From contig JBMNMS010000001.1 of NCBI GenBank assembly GCA_050953445.1, positions 868,001-932,000 on the forward strand: a DNA stretch of 64,000 nt, written 5' to 3'. The translations under genes and the position numbers were made by a program. A model generated the notes under the pieces. It had not been told where the DNA came from. It was given only the letters and a program-made list of their open reading frames with translations, and did no database searches. Shown here piece by piece: positions 8,593 through 16,465 of this stretch. The stretch comes from JBMNMS01 sp050953445 (GTDB lineage: Bacteria > Bacillota > Clostridia > Peptostreptococcales > Anaerovoracaceae). Every line of letters starts with the position of its first letter. The first letter of the stretch is position 1.

Positions 8593-9141
8593 ATGGCAAA
8601 TGCAATAGGCATGGTAGAGTTTACAAGCATCGCCCGGGGCATATATGCGGCGGATCAAATGGTAAAGATATCAGATGTGGAAATTGTAACGGCAAGTTCG
8701 GTCTGTCCCGGGAAATATATAGCAATAGTTCATGGAGATATTGCGGCAGTGGAGGATTCTGTAAGGATTGGCGAAAGATTTGCAGACGAATATCTGGTAG
8801 ATTCGATAATCATTCCCAACGTAAGTCCTGCAATATTCCCGGCAATTACAGGAACCACCATGCCTGATGAAATGGGCGCCATAGGGGTAATGGAGTTTTT
8901 TTCTCTGGCAACCATGATAATTGCGGCGGATGCTGTACTTAAAGCAGCTAATTTGCAGCCCTTGGAGCTACGATTGGGAAATGGACTGGGTGGCAAGGCG
9001 TACTTCGTTTTTACAGGTGATGTGGCCGCTGTGGAAGCAGGGGTCGAGGCGGGAAAGGCTGTGGCGGTGGAGAAGGGATTGCTGGTCAATGCAGAGGTTA
9101 TTCCTTCACCTTCCGACAGACTTTTACCCACACTGTTTTAA
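8593..9141 (+). CDS. pduT: BMC-T shell protein with pore Cys, PduT-like
   Basis: Tandem-BMC protein of 182 residues: domain 1 (AIGMVEFTSIARGIYAADQM) and domain 2 (AIGVMEFFSLATMIIAADAV). Trimers make a pseudo-hexamer with a central pore. Cys38 in SSVCPGKY matches the PduT pore cysteine that binds a 4Fe-4S cluster at the three-fold axis. That makes this a likely electron conduit or redox gate through the shell. It sits directly behind the PduS-like gene (1-base gap), the same pairing as in pdu operons, which supports the role. Metal analysis or a Cys38 mutant would test it. Confidence 0.88.
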   Translation: MANAIGMVEFTSIARGIYAADQMVKISDVEIVTASSVCPGKYIAIVHGDIAAVEDSVRIGERFADEYLVDSIIIPNVSPAIFPAITGTTMPDEMGAIGVMEFFSLATMIIAADAVLKAANLQPLELRLGNGLGGKAYFVFTGDVAAVEAGVEAGKAVAVEKGLLVNAEVIPSPSDRLLPTLF

Positions 9142-9176
9142 ATAATTGGATCTATCAATTGAAAGGAGGTGAGGCT

Positions 9177-9809
9177 ATGAGGAAATTGATCTGTGCAAAG
9201 GATGTGGAAGCCATCGAAAAGGAAGGAAAAAAGGTTTTGCATATCCAGTGCGATACCATTATAACACCGTCGGCCAGAGACTTGGCCAAGGCGACAGGGA
9301 TTGAGTTTTCCACAGACGATTGTCCCTGTTGTACGGGAACGGCTTGCGTACCCACTACCTGGGAAGGCGTTATTGACAGCGACAAAATCTACAATTTATT
9401 GAAGGCCATGTTAGACCGGGGGATGCTTCAAGGAATTTTCGATTCATCCGATCTTAGACCCTATGAGGAGGAAGGGGATGGAAACGGATTGAAAATTGTA
9501 AGGGGTGGAACGGTAAAATATGAGAGGTTGGATACGGGCAATCCGAAGGACAGGGTTTTTTACAGGGAGATCATAAATGCAGATGATGGTTCCTCTATGA
9601 ATGCCGGCTTTATCACCATAGAAGATAGTAATTTTGATTGGGAATGTGAGTGTCAGGAGCTTTATAACATAGTTGAGGGGACTTTAAATCTGAGGGTAAA
9701 CGGCAGGGAGTTTAAGGCATACCCGGGGGATACGGTTTTCTTCCCCAGGGGAGCAAGGATCAGACTTGGTTCCACGGGCAGGCTGAAAGCGTTCTACGCT
9801 ACATATTAG
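9177..9809 (+). CDS. eutQ: EutQ-like cupin protein
   Basis: Protein of 210 residues. The first about 90 residues (LICAKDVEAIEKEGKK...ITPSARDLAKATGIEF) resemble the N-terminal EutQ region and carry a Cys pair, DCPCC. The C-terminal about 110 residues form a cupin barrel (NIVEGTLNLRVNGREFKAYPGDTVFFPRG). EutQ has been described as an acetate kinase acting with EutP in anaerobic ethanolamine use, so it may regenerate ATP from acetyl-phosphate. I chose ATG 9177 because AAAGGAGGTGAG lies directly upstream. Sure of the family, less sure of the activity. Confidence 0.85.
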   Translation: MRKLICAKDVEAIEKEGKKVLHIQCDTIITPSARDLAKATGIEFSTDDCPCCTGTACVPTTWEGVIDSDKIYNLLKAMLDRGMLQGIFDSSDLRPYEEEGDGNGLKIVRGGTVKYERLDTGNPKDRVFYREIINADDGSSMNAGFITIEDSNFDWECECQELYNIVEGTLNLRVNGREFKAYPGDTVFFPRGARIRLGSTGRLKAFYATY

Positions 9810-9831
9810 GGCATTGAAGGAGGAGTAGAAA

Positions 9832-10404
9832 ATGCAGGCACTTGGCTTAATAGAAACAAAAGGTTTGGTTGCAGCCATTGAAAGCGCAGACGCCATGTTG
9901 AAGGCGGCTGAGGTTAGTCTCCTTGAAAAGAATATTGTTGGCGGAGGACTTGTTACCATAATGATCACCGGGGATGTAGCTGCTGTAAAGGCGGCGGTGG
10001 ATGCAGGAGCGGCTGCGGCAGGACGTGTAGGTGAAGTGCTGTCAATCCATGTGATACCGCGGCCTCATCAGGAAATTGAAGGAATGATGGGGGCGAAGAC
10101 GCAGGATAGATCGTTAGAAACTGAGCCGCAAGAGGATTTTGATGATTCATCTGCTGAAAAAACTCCGGAAAAGGAGATTGCGAATTCATCGCCTAAAACA
10201 TCGGGAGAAATCGACAGGGAAACGGCGGATAAGATTGCTGCAGAAAAAGGACTTGCGGAAGTGATGATGGTACTTGGCGGAGTTAGGCTTGTAAAGCTGA
10301 GGAGCCTGGCCAGAGATTATAAGGATTTTGGCATTTCAGGAAGGGAGATTTCCAGGGCGGATAAGCAGACCATATTGAAAGAGTTTGAAAAATATTACAC
10401 ATAA
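9832..10404 (+). CDS. BMC-H shell protein with C-terminal extension, EutK-like layout
   Basis: Protein of 190 residues. A full PduA-type BMC domain covers residues 1-88 (ALGLIETKGLVAAIESADAML...IPRPHQEIE). An acidic, low-complexity linker of about 40 residues follows (TEPQEDFDDSSAEKTPEKE). The last about 55 residues form a compact helical domain (VKLRSLARDYKDFGISGREISRADKQ). EutK also fuses a BMC domain to a C-terminal helical module thought to bind nucleic acid. The tail here instead looks like a short helix-extended-helix fold of the SAP/Rho-N kind. It would point to one face of the shell and might tether cargo, RNA or DNA. The tail's function is inferred only from layout. Confidence 0.75.
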   Translation: MQALGLIETKGLVAAIESADAMLKAAEVSLLEKNIVGGGLVTIMITGDVAAVKAAVDAGAAAAGRVGEVLSIHVIPRPHQEIEGMMGAKTQDRSLETEPQEDFDDSSAEKTPEKEIANSSPKTSGEIDRETADKIAAEKGLAEVMMVLGGVRLVKLRSLARDYKDFGISGREISRADKQTILKEFEKYYT

Positions 10405-10447
10405 ATCAGAAGGCTGATTAGGCATACTGGAAAGGAGGAATTGAAAC

Positions 10448-11998
10448 TTGGAAAAATATGATTTTGATTTACAGTCAGTCCAGGAGGTAAGAAACCTGGC
10501 AAGGGCAGGAAAAACAGCGGCAAACCAATTGGCCGAGTATTCCGAGGAGCAGATAGACAAAATACTTCGGAATATGGTTAAGGTTGCAAAGGCCAATGCT
10601 GTAAGCCTTGCTAAGATGGCTGTGGAGGAAACAGGATTCGGTAATGTTCCCGATAAGACATATAAAAACCATTTGGCTTCTGAGGTTCTATACCATGCCA
10701 TCAAGGATATGAAGACAATAGGAATTATCAGTGAGGATAATTATAGAAAGGTTATGAATATAGCGGAGCCCATGGGGTTAATCATGGGAATAATACCATC
10801 TACCAATCCTACTTCCACCACCATTTATAAGACGATGATATCCATTAAAGCTCGTAATGGAATTGTCTTTTCACCTCATCCTTCTGCGGCAAAGTGCACC
10901 ATGAATGCTGCTAAATTGATGCATGAGGCGGCAGTTGAAGCGGGGGCACCACCAAATATAATAAGCTGTATATCGAAACCTACAATTGAGGCCACCAATG
11001 AATTGATGAAAAGCAAGGAAATTGGTATGATCATAGCTACCGGTGGACCGGGAATGGTAAAAGCTTCTTATAGTGCAGGTAAGCCGGCTTTGGGAGTAGG
11101 TGCAGGAAATTGCCCGGCCTATATAGAAAGAACAGCAAATATCAAAAAAGCGGTCAGCGATATACTGGCAAGTAAGACTTTTGACTACGGAACCATATGT
11201 GCTTCAGAGCAGTCCATCATCGTAGAGGAATGTAAACGTGACGAGGTGGTAAGGGAATTGAAGAGCCAGGGCGCTTATTTTATGACAAAGGAAGAGACGG
11301 ACAGGGTGTGCGGCTTGCTGTTTAAAAGCGGACATGCAATGAATGCAAAGTTTGTTGGAAGGGCGCCACAGGTTATAGCGGCGGCTGCAGGATTTACGGT
11401 GCCGGATAGTGTAAAGGTTCTAATAGGTGAGCAGACTGGAGTAGGTCCGGATAATCCCTTATCTTACGAAAAGCTTACATCCGTATTAGCTTTTTATACG
11501 GTGAGGGATTGGGAGGAGGCTTGTGAACTCTGTATAGAGCTTCTGCAAAACGGCATCGGGCACAGTATGAGTCTTCACACGGAAGACAGGGATATAGTGA
11601 TGAAATTTGCCAAGAAGCCTGCTGCCAGAATAATGGTCAATACAGGAAGTACCCAGGGAGCAGTGGGAGCTACCACAGGACTTTTCCCATCCTTCACATT
11701 AGGATGCGGAACCTGGGGAGGCAGTTCGGTATCAGAGAATGTAAGCCCCTTGCATCTGATCAACATTAAAAAGGTTGCCTATGGGATAAAAGAGTGTTCA
11801 GAACTTGCATCTGATCCTTCCTTCAGTTATCCTGAGCTAAATAACATCCTACGCCAACCAACACTCTCATCATGTAATACGGTAGGCAGCAGCGGTGGAT
11901 GTACAAATTCCTTTGCAACCACCATAGAAGCCAATGACAAGGAACAGCTGTTAAAGCTCATCAATGAAATGGTAGAAGCCATGAGGGGAGGGCAGTAA
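10448..11998 (+). CDS. CoA-acylating acetaldehyde dehydrogenase
   Basis: Complete aldehyde dehydrogenase of 516 residues. It has the CoA-acylating family features: an NPTSTTIYK segment (about residue 115), glycine-rich IIATGGPGMVKAS, and catalytic Cys251 in YGTICASEQ. It would turn acetaldehyde from CutC into acetyl-CoA with NAD reduction. The end (NDKEQLLKLINEM...RGGQ), after a Ser/Gly/Cys-rich linker, looks like a C-terminal encapsulation peptide. It is a paralogue of the truncated gene at the window start. The start is TTG with AAAGGAGGA upstream. The stop overlaps the next ATG by one base. Confidence 0.92.
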   Translation: MEKYDFDLQSVQEVRNLARAGKTAANQLAEYSEEQIDKILRNMVKVAKANAVSLAKMAVEETGFGNVPDKTYKNHLASEVLYHAIKDMKTIGIISEDNYRKVMNIAEPMGLIMGIIPSTNPTSTTIYKTMISIKARNGIVFSPHPSAAKCTMNAAKLMHEAAVEAGAPPNIISCISKPTIEATNELMKSKEIGMIIATGGPGMVKASYSAGKPALGVGAGNCPAYIERTANIKKAVSDILASKTFDYGTICASEQSIIVEECKRDEVVRELKSQGAYFMTKEETDRVCGLLFKSGHAMNAKFVGRAPQVIAAAAGFTVPDSVKVLIGEQTGVGPDNPLSYEKLTSVLAFYTVRDWEEACELCIELLQNGIGHSMSLHTEDRDIVMKFAKKPAARIMVNTGSTQGAVGATTGLFPSFTLGCGTWGGSSVSENVSPLHLINIKKVAYGIKECSELASDPSFSYPELNNILRQPTLSSCNTVGSSGGCTNSFATTIEANDKEQLLKLINEMVEAMRGGQ

Positions 11999-12645
11999 TG
12001 GATAACCGGGAGAATGTGCTGAAAATATTTTTGGAGGCAGTCCAATCGGTGCTTCAAGAACCTAACCAAGAAGACACTTTGGAGATACCGGTGGGAATAT
12101 CCAACCGTCACATCCATCTTTCCCAGGATGATATGGATACCCTTTTTGGAAGGGGATACCAGATGACAAAGATTAAGGATTTATCGCAGCCGGGGCAGTT
12201 CGCCTGCAAGGAAACCGTCACCATATGCGGACCCAAAGGCTCCATAGAAAAGGTACGTATTCTCGGACCCGCAAGGAATAAGACACAGGTTGAATTACTG
12301 GCCGGGGACTGCTTTAAACTTGGCTTGAACGCTCCATCAAGGCTTTCGGGTGATCTTGCAGGAACGCCAGGACTTACAATCGTAGGGCCGAAAGGATCGG
12401 TTCAAACAGCTGAGGGTACCATAGTAGCCCAAAGACATATACATATGACGCCCCGGGATGCAATGCGTCACGGTGTAAAAGATGGTGATGTGGTGTCGAT
12501 TCAGATAGAAGGCCCAAGGGGAGGACTATTTGGGAATGTAGTTGTCCGGGCAAATGAGGCATCAGCCTTGGAGTGTCACTTGGACACAGAAGAAGCTAAT
12601 GCAATGAGTTTAGATTCGTTATCAAAAATTAAAATAATAAAATAA
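11998..12645 (+). CDS. pduL: Phosphate propanoyl/acetyltransferase PduL
   Basis: Microcompartment phosphotransacylase of 215 residues. Acyl-CoA plus phosphate gives acyl-phosphate plus CoA, which recycles CoA inside the compartment. Two PduL half-domains are visible, each with zinc-ligand histidines: VGISNRHIHLS (about residue 40) and VAQRHIHMTP (about residue 144). The first about 20 residues (NVLKIFLEAVQSVLQE) form an amphipathic helix typical of an N-terminal encapsulation peptide. The start overlaps the aldehyde dehydrogenase stop (TAATG), so translation is probably coupled. Confidence 0.93.
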   Translation: MDNRENVLKIFLEAVQSVLQEPNQEDTLEIPVGISNRHIHLSQDDMDTLFGRGYQMTKIKDLSQPGQFACKETVTICGPKGSIEKVRILGPARNKTQVELLAGDCFKLGLNAPSRLSGDLAGTPGLTIVGPKGSVQTAEGTIVAQRHIHMTPRDAMRHGVKDGDVVSIQIEGPRGGLFGNVVVRANEASALECHLDTEEANAMSLDSLSKIKIIK

Positions 12646-12664
12646 AATTCAGGAGGACAAAAAG

Positions 12665-12958
12665 ATGAAATATGATGCATTAGGAATGATTGAAACCAAA
12701 GGTTTGGTAGGAGCTGTTGAAGCTGCGGATGCTATGGTAAAGGCAGCTAATGTTTATCTGGTAGGTAAGGAACATGTTGGTGGCGGTTTGGTAACTGTAA
12801 TGGTAAGAGGAGATGTTGGCGCTGTAAAGGCTGCTACAGATGCAGGTGCTGCTGCTGCACAGCGTGTAGGGGAGCTGATTTCCGTGCACGTTATTCCAAG
12901 ACCCCACGCTGAAGTTGAAGGTATTCTTCCTGCCGGAAATGGAGCAACTCCTAAATAA
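12665..12958 (+). CDS. Major BMC-H shell hexamer, PduA/CutA-like
   Basis: Canonical shell protein of 97 residues with LGMIETKGLVGAVEAADAMVKAANV, a KEHVGGGLVTVMVRGDVGAVK core and the IPRPHAEVE end. The family makes flat hexamers with a central pore set by the HVGGG loop, and this would be the most abundant facet protein. Codon use looks more optimised than in neighbouring genes, in line with high expression. It is the last gene of the operon, with AGGAGGA upstream and a terminator 35 bases downstream. The core is nearly the same as in the 9832 protein, suggesting duplication followed by gain of a tail. Confidence 0.93.
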   Translation: MKYDALGMIETKGLVGAVEAADAMVKAANVYLVGKEHVGGGLVTVMVRGDVGAVKAATDAGAAAAQRVGELISVHVIPRPHAEVEGILPAGNGATPK

Positions 12959-12992
12959 TCGTATGTAGGGTAATATAAAGATCAGTTTGAAA

Positions 12993-13021
12993 AAACCCTC
13001 GGTAGTAATCGCCGAGGGTTT
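12993..13021. terminator. Bidirectional terminator of the microcompartment operon and the response-regulator gene
   Basis: Ten-base perfect arms AAACCCTCGG and CCGAGGGTTT, with A-rich sequence on one side and TTTCATTCTTT on the other. It lies between convergent genes. Confidence 0.85.
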
Positions 13022-13785
13022 CATTCTTTAGGGTTGATTTGTTTTCGATAGGTTTGAGGGGTCATATTCATCTGAGAACAGAAAACCCTGTTAAAATAGG
13101 ACGGATCGGAAAAACCGCATTCTATTGATATCCTGTATGCGTGATAATCCGTAGTAGCAAGGAGATTGCACGCGTGTTCGATTTTTAAGGATGTTACGTA
13201 CTCGGTGAAGGACACGCCCATTTCCTTCTTAAAGACATGGCTAAAGTATTTGGGATTGATATAGACCTTGGAGGCAACAGTATTTAGGGTAAGTCTTTCC
13301 CGGAAGTTTTCATGGATAAAGGCCAGGGCTTCTTCAATAAAAGACTGTCTTTCCTTATTAGAGGCTTCGTCTATCTTTTCATTATCCTTTAGATTTGTAA
13401 TGTTGTCGTTCCGAGTTTCGATCATTTTCATAAAGACTTCCTTAAAGACGGAAGGCTTGACGGGTTTTAGCATGTATTCAAAGATTCCCAGGCTTATAGC
13501 TTTTTGCGCATAAGAAAAATCAGAGTAGGCAGTGAGTATTGAGATAATTGCCTTTGGAAGGAACTTGCGTATTTCTTCAATAGCACTGATTCCGTCCAGC
13601 TCCGGCAGCATTATATCCATGAAAATAAAGTGGGGGCGATGTTTGGCAGCCAGCTTTACAGCTTCGGCTCCATCCCCACAGACTATAATTGTGGATTCCG
13701 GTTCAATTTCTTCCACCATAGATTTTAAAAAGTCTTGTTCCAACATTTCATCTTCAACTATTAAAACCACGCTCATCCCGGTCAC
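13021..13785 (-). CDS. AraC-type response regulator (YesN-like)
   Basis: Protein of 254 residues. The N-terminal receiver domain has the acidic pair ED at 11-12, phospho-acceptor Asp57 in FIFMDIMLP, and Lys in MLKPVKPS near 107. The C-terminal two-HTH AraC domain (about 150-250) contains INPKYFSHVFKKEMGVSF and CGFSDPSYFNRVFCSQMNMTPQTYR. It overlaps the kinase gene by 4 bases, so they form one operon and one two-component system. Given the position beside the cut locus, it probably controls microcompartment or alcohol dehydrogenase genes in response to choline or a breakdown product. This regulatory target is inferred from position only. Confidence 0.9.
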   Translation of the reverse strand: MTGMSVVLIVEDEMLEQDFLKSMVEEIEPESTIIVCGDGAEAVKLAAKHRPHFIFMDIMLPELDGISAIEEIRKFLPKAIISILTAYSDFSYAQKAISLGIFEYMLKPVKPSVFKEVFMKMIETRNDNITNLKDNEKIDEASNKERQSFIEEALAFIHENFRERLTLNTVASKVYINPKYFSHVFKKEMGVSFTEYVTSLKIEHACNLLATTDYHAYRISIECGFSDPSYFNRVFCSQMNMTPQTYRKQINPKE

Positions 13786-14972
13786 CTCGATATGTTTTGA
13801 TTAGGAATAGTAATTGTAATAGTACTTCCGCTATAATCGGATTTAACTATGTTTAATCCATATTCTTTTCCGTAATACTTTTTTAGACGGCAGTCTGTAC
13901 TCTTATAGCCGATTCCCCCCTGGTGGTTAGGATCATTAATCCTTTCCAGCACCGCCCTGTCAAAGCCAGTCCCATCATCAATAATTGATAATACTATATT
14001 CTTTCCGTCCGTTTCCCCGGTGATCCTTATACGCCCTCCATCCCGTTTTGGAGTAATGCCGTGAATTAAAGCGTTTTCAACAAGGGGCTGAATCACCATG
14101 TTCGGAATACGGGAGGAACGAATATTTTCGGGAACTTCTATTGAGTATTCAAGGCGATTTTTGAATCTGACCTTTTGAATGTGCAGATATTTTTCTATAT
14201 TGTTTATTTCTGATTCAATGGTATGAAGTTGACTATCCTGCTTCAGGTTATATCGTAAAAGATCTGAAAGGCTATAAATAAGCTCTTCAGTAGTATGGGA
14301 TTTCTCAAAATATGCGATGCGGGCTATGCAATTCAGCGTATTGAACAAGAAATGCGGATTGATAACAAGGGACATATTCTTAGCTTCCAGATCTATAATC
14401 TTTTTTTCCAGCATTTCCTTTTCTATAGAAAGCCTGGTTATATCCGAATTCTCACTATTTTTATTATCTGTAAGATCGATGGAGATGTTTCTTGCAATAT
14501 GTTGGCAAAGCTGCTCATGTATAGCGATTTTATTCTGCTCCACAGTCTTGATGGAGGATATAAGCTTGGCCACCATTTCTTTGTCAGCCTTGGATAGGTT
14601 AGGGAGGGAATCGATATCTATAAGATACTTTTTGTATTCGGTATCGGGAAGATATACCTGCATTCCACCTAAGAAGCCTACAATTTCATCGTTTTCCTTA
14701 ATGGTGATTATTGTATTCATAAGCCCTTGGGAACAGGTGAAAATTCCATCTTTGCCTGAGGCAAGGTTATCCAAATAGTCCTTGCATACATATCCTTTTT
14801 TTTGAGTGCATACTTGAGAGCAGAATTCGGGTGAAGGAATGACCTCAAGGAAAACAATCCCTTGCTCATCGGCGATGAACAAAGGTATGTCTGATAGTGA
14901 AAGTATTCCTCCATATCGTTCAGATAGGTTGCTGGATATCAGTTTTTTTAGTGAATTGCTCTCTGTCCTCAT
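13782..14972 (-). CDS. PocR-domain sensor histidine kinase (LytS/YesM type)
   Basis: Kinase of 396 residues without membrane segments. Residues about 8-165 look like a PocR ligand-binding domain, with Cys51, Cys55, Cys63 and Cys80 in FCSQVC, YVCKDYL and FTCSQGL. A coiled region (about 180-203) leads to the His_kinase phosphorylation box NPHFLFNTLN with His207. The HATPase_c domain follows (QPLVENALIHGI, DDGTGF). PocR domains are linked to sensing of small hydrocarbon compounds such as 1,2-propanediol in pdu regulation. Cytoplasmic sensing of choline, acetaldehyde or ethanolamine is therefore plausible. It is co-transcribed with the response regulator. Confidence 0.88.
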   Translation of the reverse strand: MRTESNSLKKLISSNLSERYGGILSLSDIPLFIADEQGIVFLEVIPSPEFCSQVCTQKKGYVCKDYLDNLASGKDGIFTCSQGLMNTIITIKENDEIVGFLGGMQVYLPDTEYKKYLIDIDSLPNLSKADKEMVAKLISSIKTVEQNKIAIHEQLCQHIARNISIDLTDNKNSENSDITRLSIEKEMLEKKIIDLEAKNMSLVINPHFLFNTLNCIARIAYFEKSHTTEELIYSLSDLLRYNLKQDSQLHTIESEINNIEKYLHIQKVRFKNRLEYSIEVPENIRSSRIPNMVIQPLVENALIHGITPKRDGGRIRITGETDGKNIVLSIIDDGTGFDRAVLERINDPNHQGGIGYKSTDCRLKKYYGKEYGLNIVKSDYSGSTITITIPNQNISR

Positions 14973-15022
14973 GAACCCATTGTAATATATTTATGGGAAA
15001 TAGTAAACAACAAAAGACAGAA

Positions 15023-15058
15023 GACAGGTGCTCGTCTCCCCGGCACCTGTCATTTTTT
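15023..15058. terminator. Strong hairpin downstream of the alcohol dehydrogenase gene
   Basis: Nine-base arms GACAGGTGC and GCACCTGTC around an 11-base loop. The better T-run (ATTTTTTC) is on the plus side, although the only gene that needs it (alcohol dehydrogenase, minus strand) ends on that side. It may work in both directions, or be an inserted repeat element. Confidence 0.6.
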
Positions 15059-15066
15059 CACCCGTC

Positions 15067-16206
15067 TCAATAGCAGTTTTTATAAATGGAAATGAGGTCT
15101 TCTTTTGAAGGGGTTCTGGGATTGGAAGGGGTGCATCTGTCTATAAGAGCTGATTCCACCATATCATCAAGGGATTTTTCAAAAGCATCCTTTTCAATAC
15201 CCAGGTGTCGGATTCCATCCTCAATTCCCAAATCCTTTTTCAAGAGCTTGATTTGATTTATCAATGAGGCTACACCTTCTCTCCGGGTTCTGGCGGGCAG
15301 CTTGAGCATATCCGCTAATTCTGCATAGCGCTGGGCACCATAGGTATCTGCACTTCCCATAAGGTTGGCATTATATTCGATTACCGATGTAAGCATTAAT
15401 GCGTTTGAACGCCCGTGGGAAATGCCAAAGGTACCGCCAAGGGCATGGGCGAGGCTATGGTTTATCCCCAGATTGGCATTTGTGAAAGCCATACCTGCCA
15501 TGCAGGAGGCATTTTGTATGCGATCCCTTAAGGTGGCATTCTGAATGTCATTATATAAGTCTACAAGATTTCCAAAAACTAATTTTATGGCCTTTTCGGC
15601 CAGTGCGTCTGTAAAATCGGTAGCTTTAGTGGAGACATAGGCTTCCAATGCATGAACAAGCACATCTATGCCCGTATCCACAACTACCCGCGGGGGTACA
15701 TGCTTGAGGCAGGTGGAATCCAGGATGGCTATATCAGGGGCAATGAATTCGTCCACTATGCAGACCTTTCCTTCATCGGATGTGATTACTGAAAAATTAG
15801 TAACCTCAGATCCGGTCCCGCTGGTAGAAGGGATGGCTATAAAAAGGGGTTTGCTAAATTTTAAATCTTTTGGCGGAGTCATATTTGAGGCAAAGTATAG
15901 GATGGCTTTGGCTGCATCTATGGCAGATCCACCACCGATTGCAATCAGGACGTCGGCCTGACTGTTTATGTACAGTTTAGTGCCATCAGCAACTACCTTT
16001 ATGTCGGGATCCGGCCGGACTCCTGTGAAGGTTGTAGCGCTTATTCCGGCTTTTGCCAAGTGGTCTATAGCTATTTGCAAATAACCAAGCTCCTCCATAA
16101 TGGAATCCGATACTATGAAGGCTCTTGTTCCTTGAACCTCCTCCAGTAGACGTATTGATTGCATATTAAAATAGACCTTTGATTTCAGAATAAATTTATT
16201 TTCCAT
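15067..16206 (-). CDS. Iron-containing alcohol dehydrogenase (EutG/CutO-like)
   Basis: Group III alcohol dehydrogenase of 379 residues. It has the NAD-binding GGGSAIDAAKAI segment (about residue 88), STSGTGSEVT, and the metal-ligand region DTGIDVLVHALEAY followed by NHSLAHALGGTFGISHG. Such enzymes reduce acetaldehyde to ethanol, which would reoxidise NADH from the acetaldehyde dehydrogenases of the cut compartment. I chose the ATG at 16206 (minus) because AGGAAGG lies about 9 bases upstream. The frame is open for 9 further codons. It is transcribed separately, away from the kinase pair. There is no obvious encapsulation peptide, so the location could be cytosolic. Confidence 0.85.
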   Translation of the reverse strand: MENKFILKSKVYFNMQSIRLLEEVQGTRAFIVSDSIMEELGYLQIAIDHLAKAGISATTFTGVRPDPDIKVVADGTKLYINSQADVLIAIGGGSAIDAAKAILYFASNMTPPKDLKFSKPLFIAIPSTSGTGSEVTNFSVITSDEGKVCIVDEFIAPDIAILDSTCLKHVPPRVVVDTGIDVLVHALEAYVSTKATDFTDALAEKAIKLVFGNLVDLYNDIQNATLRDRIQNASCMAGMAFTNANLGINHSLAHALGGTFGISHGRSNALMLTSVIEYNANLMGSADTYGAQRYAELADMLKLPARTRREGVASLINQIKLLKKDLGIEDGIRHLGIEKDAFEKSLDDMVESALIDRCTPSNPRTPSKEDLISIYKNCY

Positions 16207-16465
16207 GGTAGTTCCTTCCTCGTAAAAATACATAAACCGTTATATAAATGATAACATATATAAGCGCAGTAAAATTGAAGGAAAGGCAGTTGCTATTGTG
16301 CCAAAACACCTTCTTGGGAGCGAGAAATGTAATTAAATCCATATTATTGGACAATAGCCATAATGATATAAATTCCTACGAAATAAATTCGGGATTCCGT
16401 CCATTGATTAGAGGTTAAAGAATTGCTATAATCAGGGTAGGAATTTTAATGTTAGTGGAAATGGT

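Noticed and set aside
8730..9131. 133-residue minus-strand frame
   Set aside because: It is entirely antisense to the pduT-like gene with no start signal. It follows from the Ala/Gly-rich codon pattern of BMC domains.
16292..16358. Inverted pair GCTATTGT...ACAATAGC as an operator or riboswitch stem before the choline-kinase-like gene
   Set aside because: The arms are only 8 bases and about 50 bases apart in AT-rich DNA, which could be chance.
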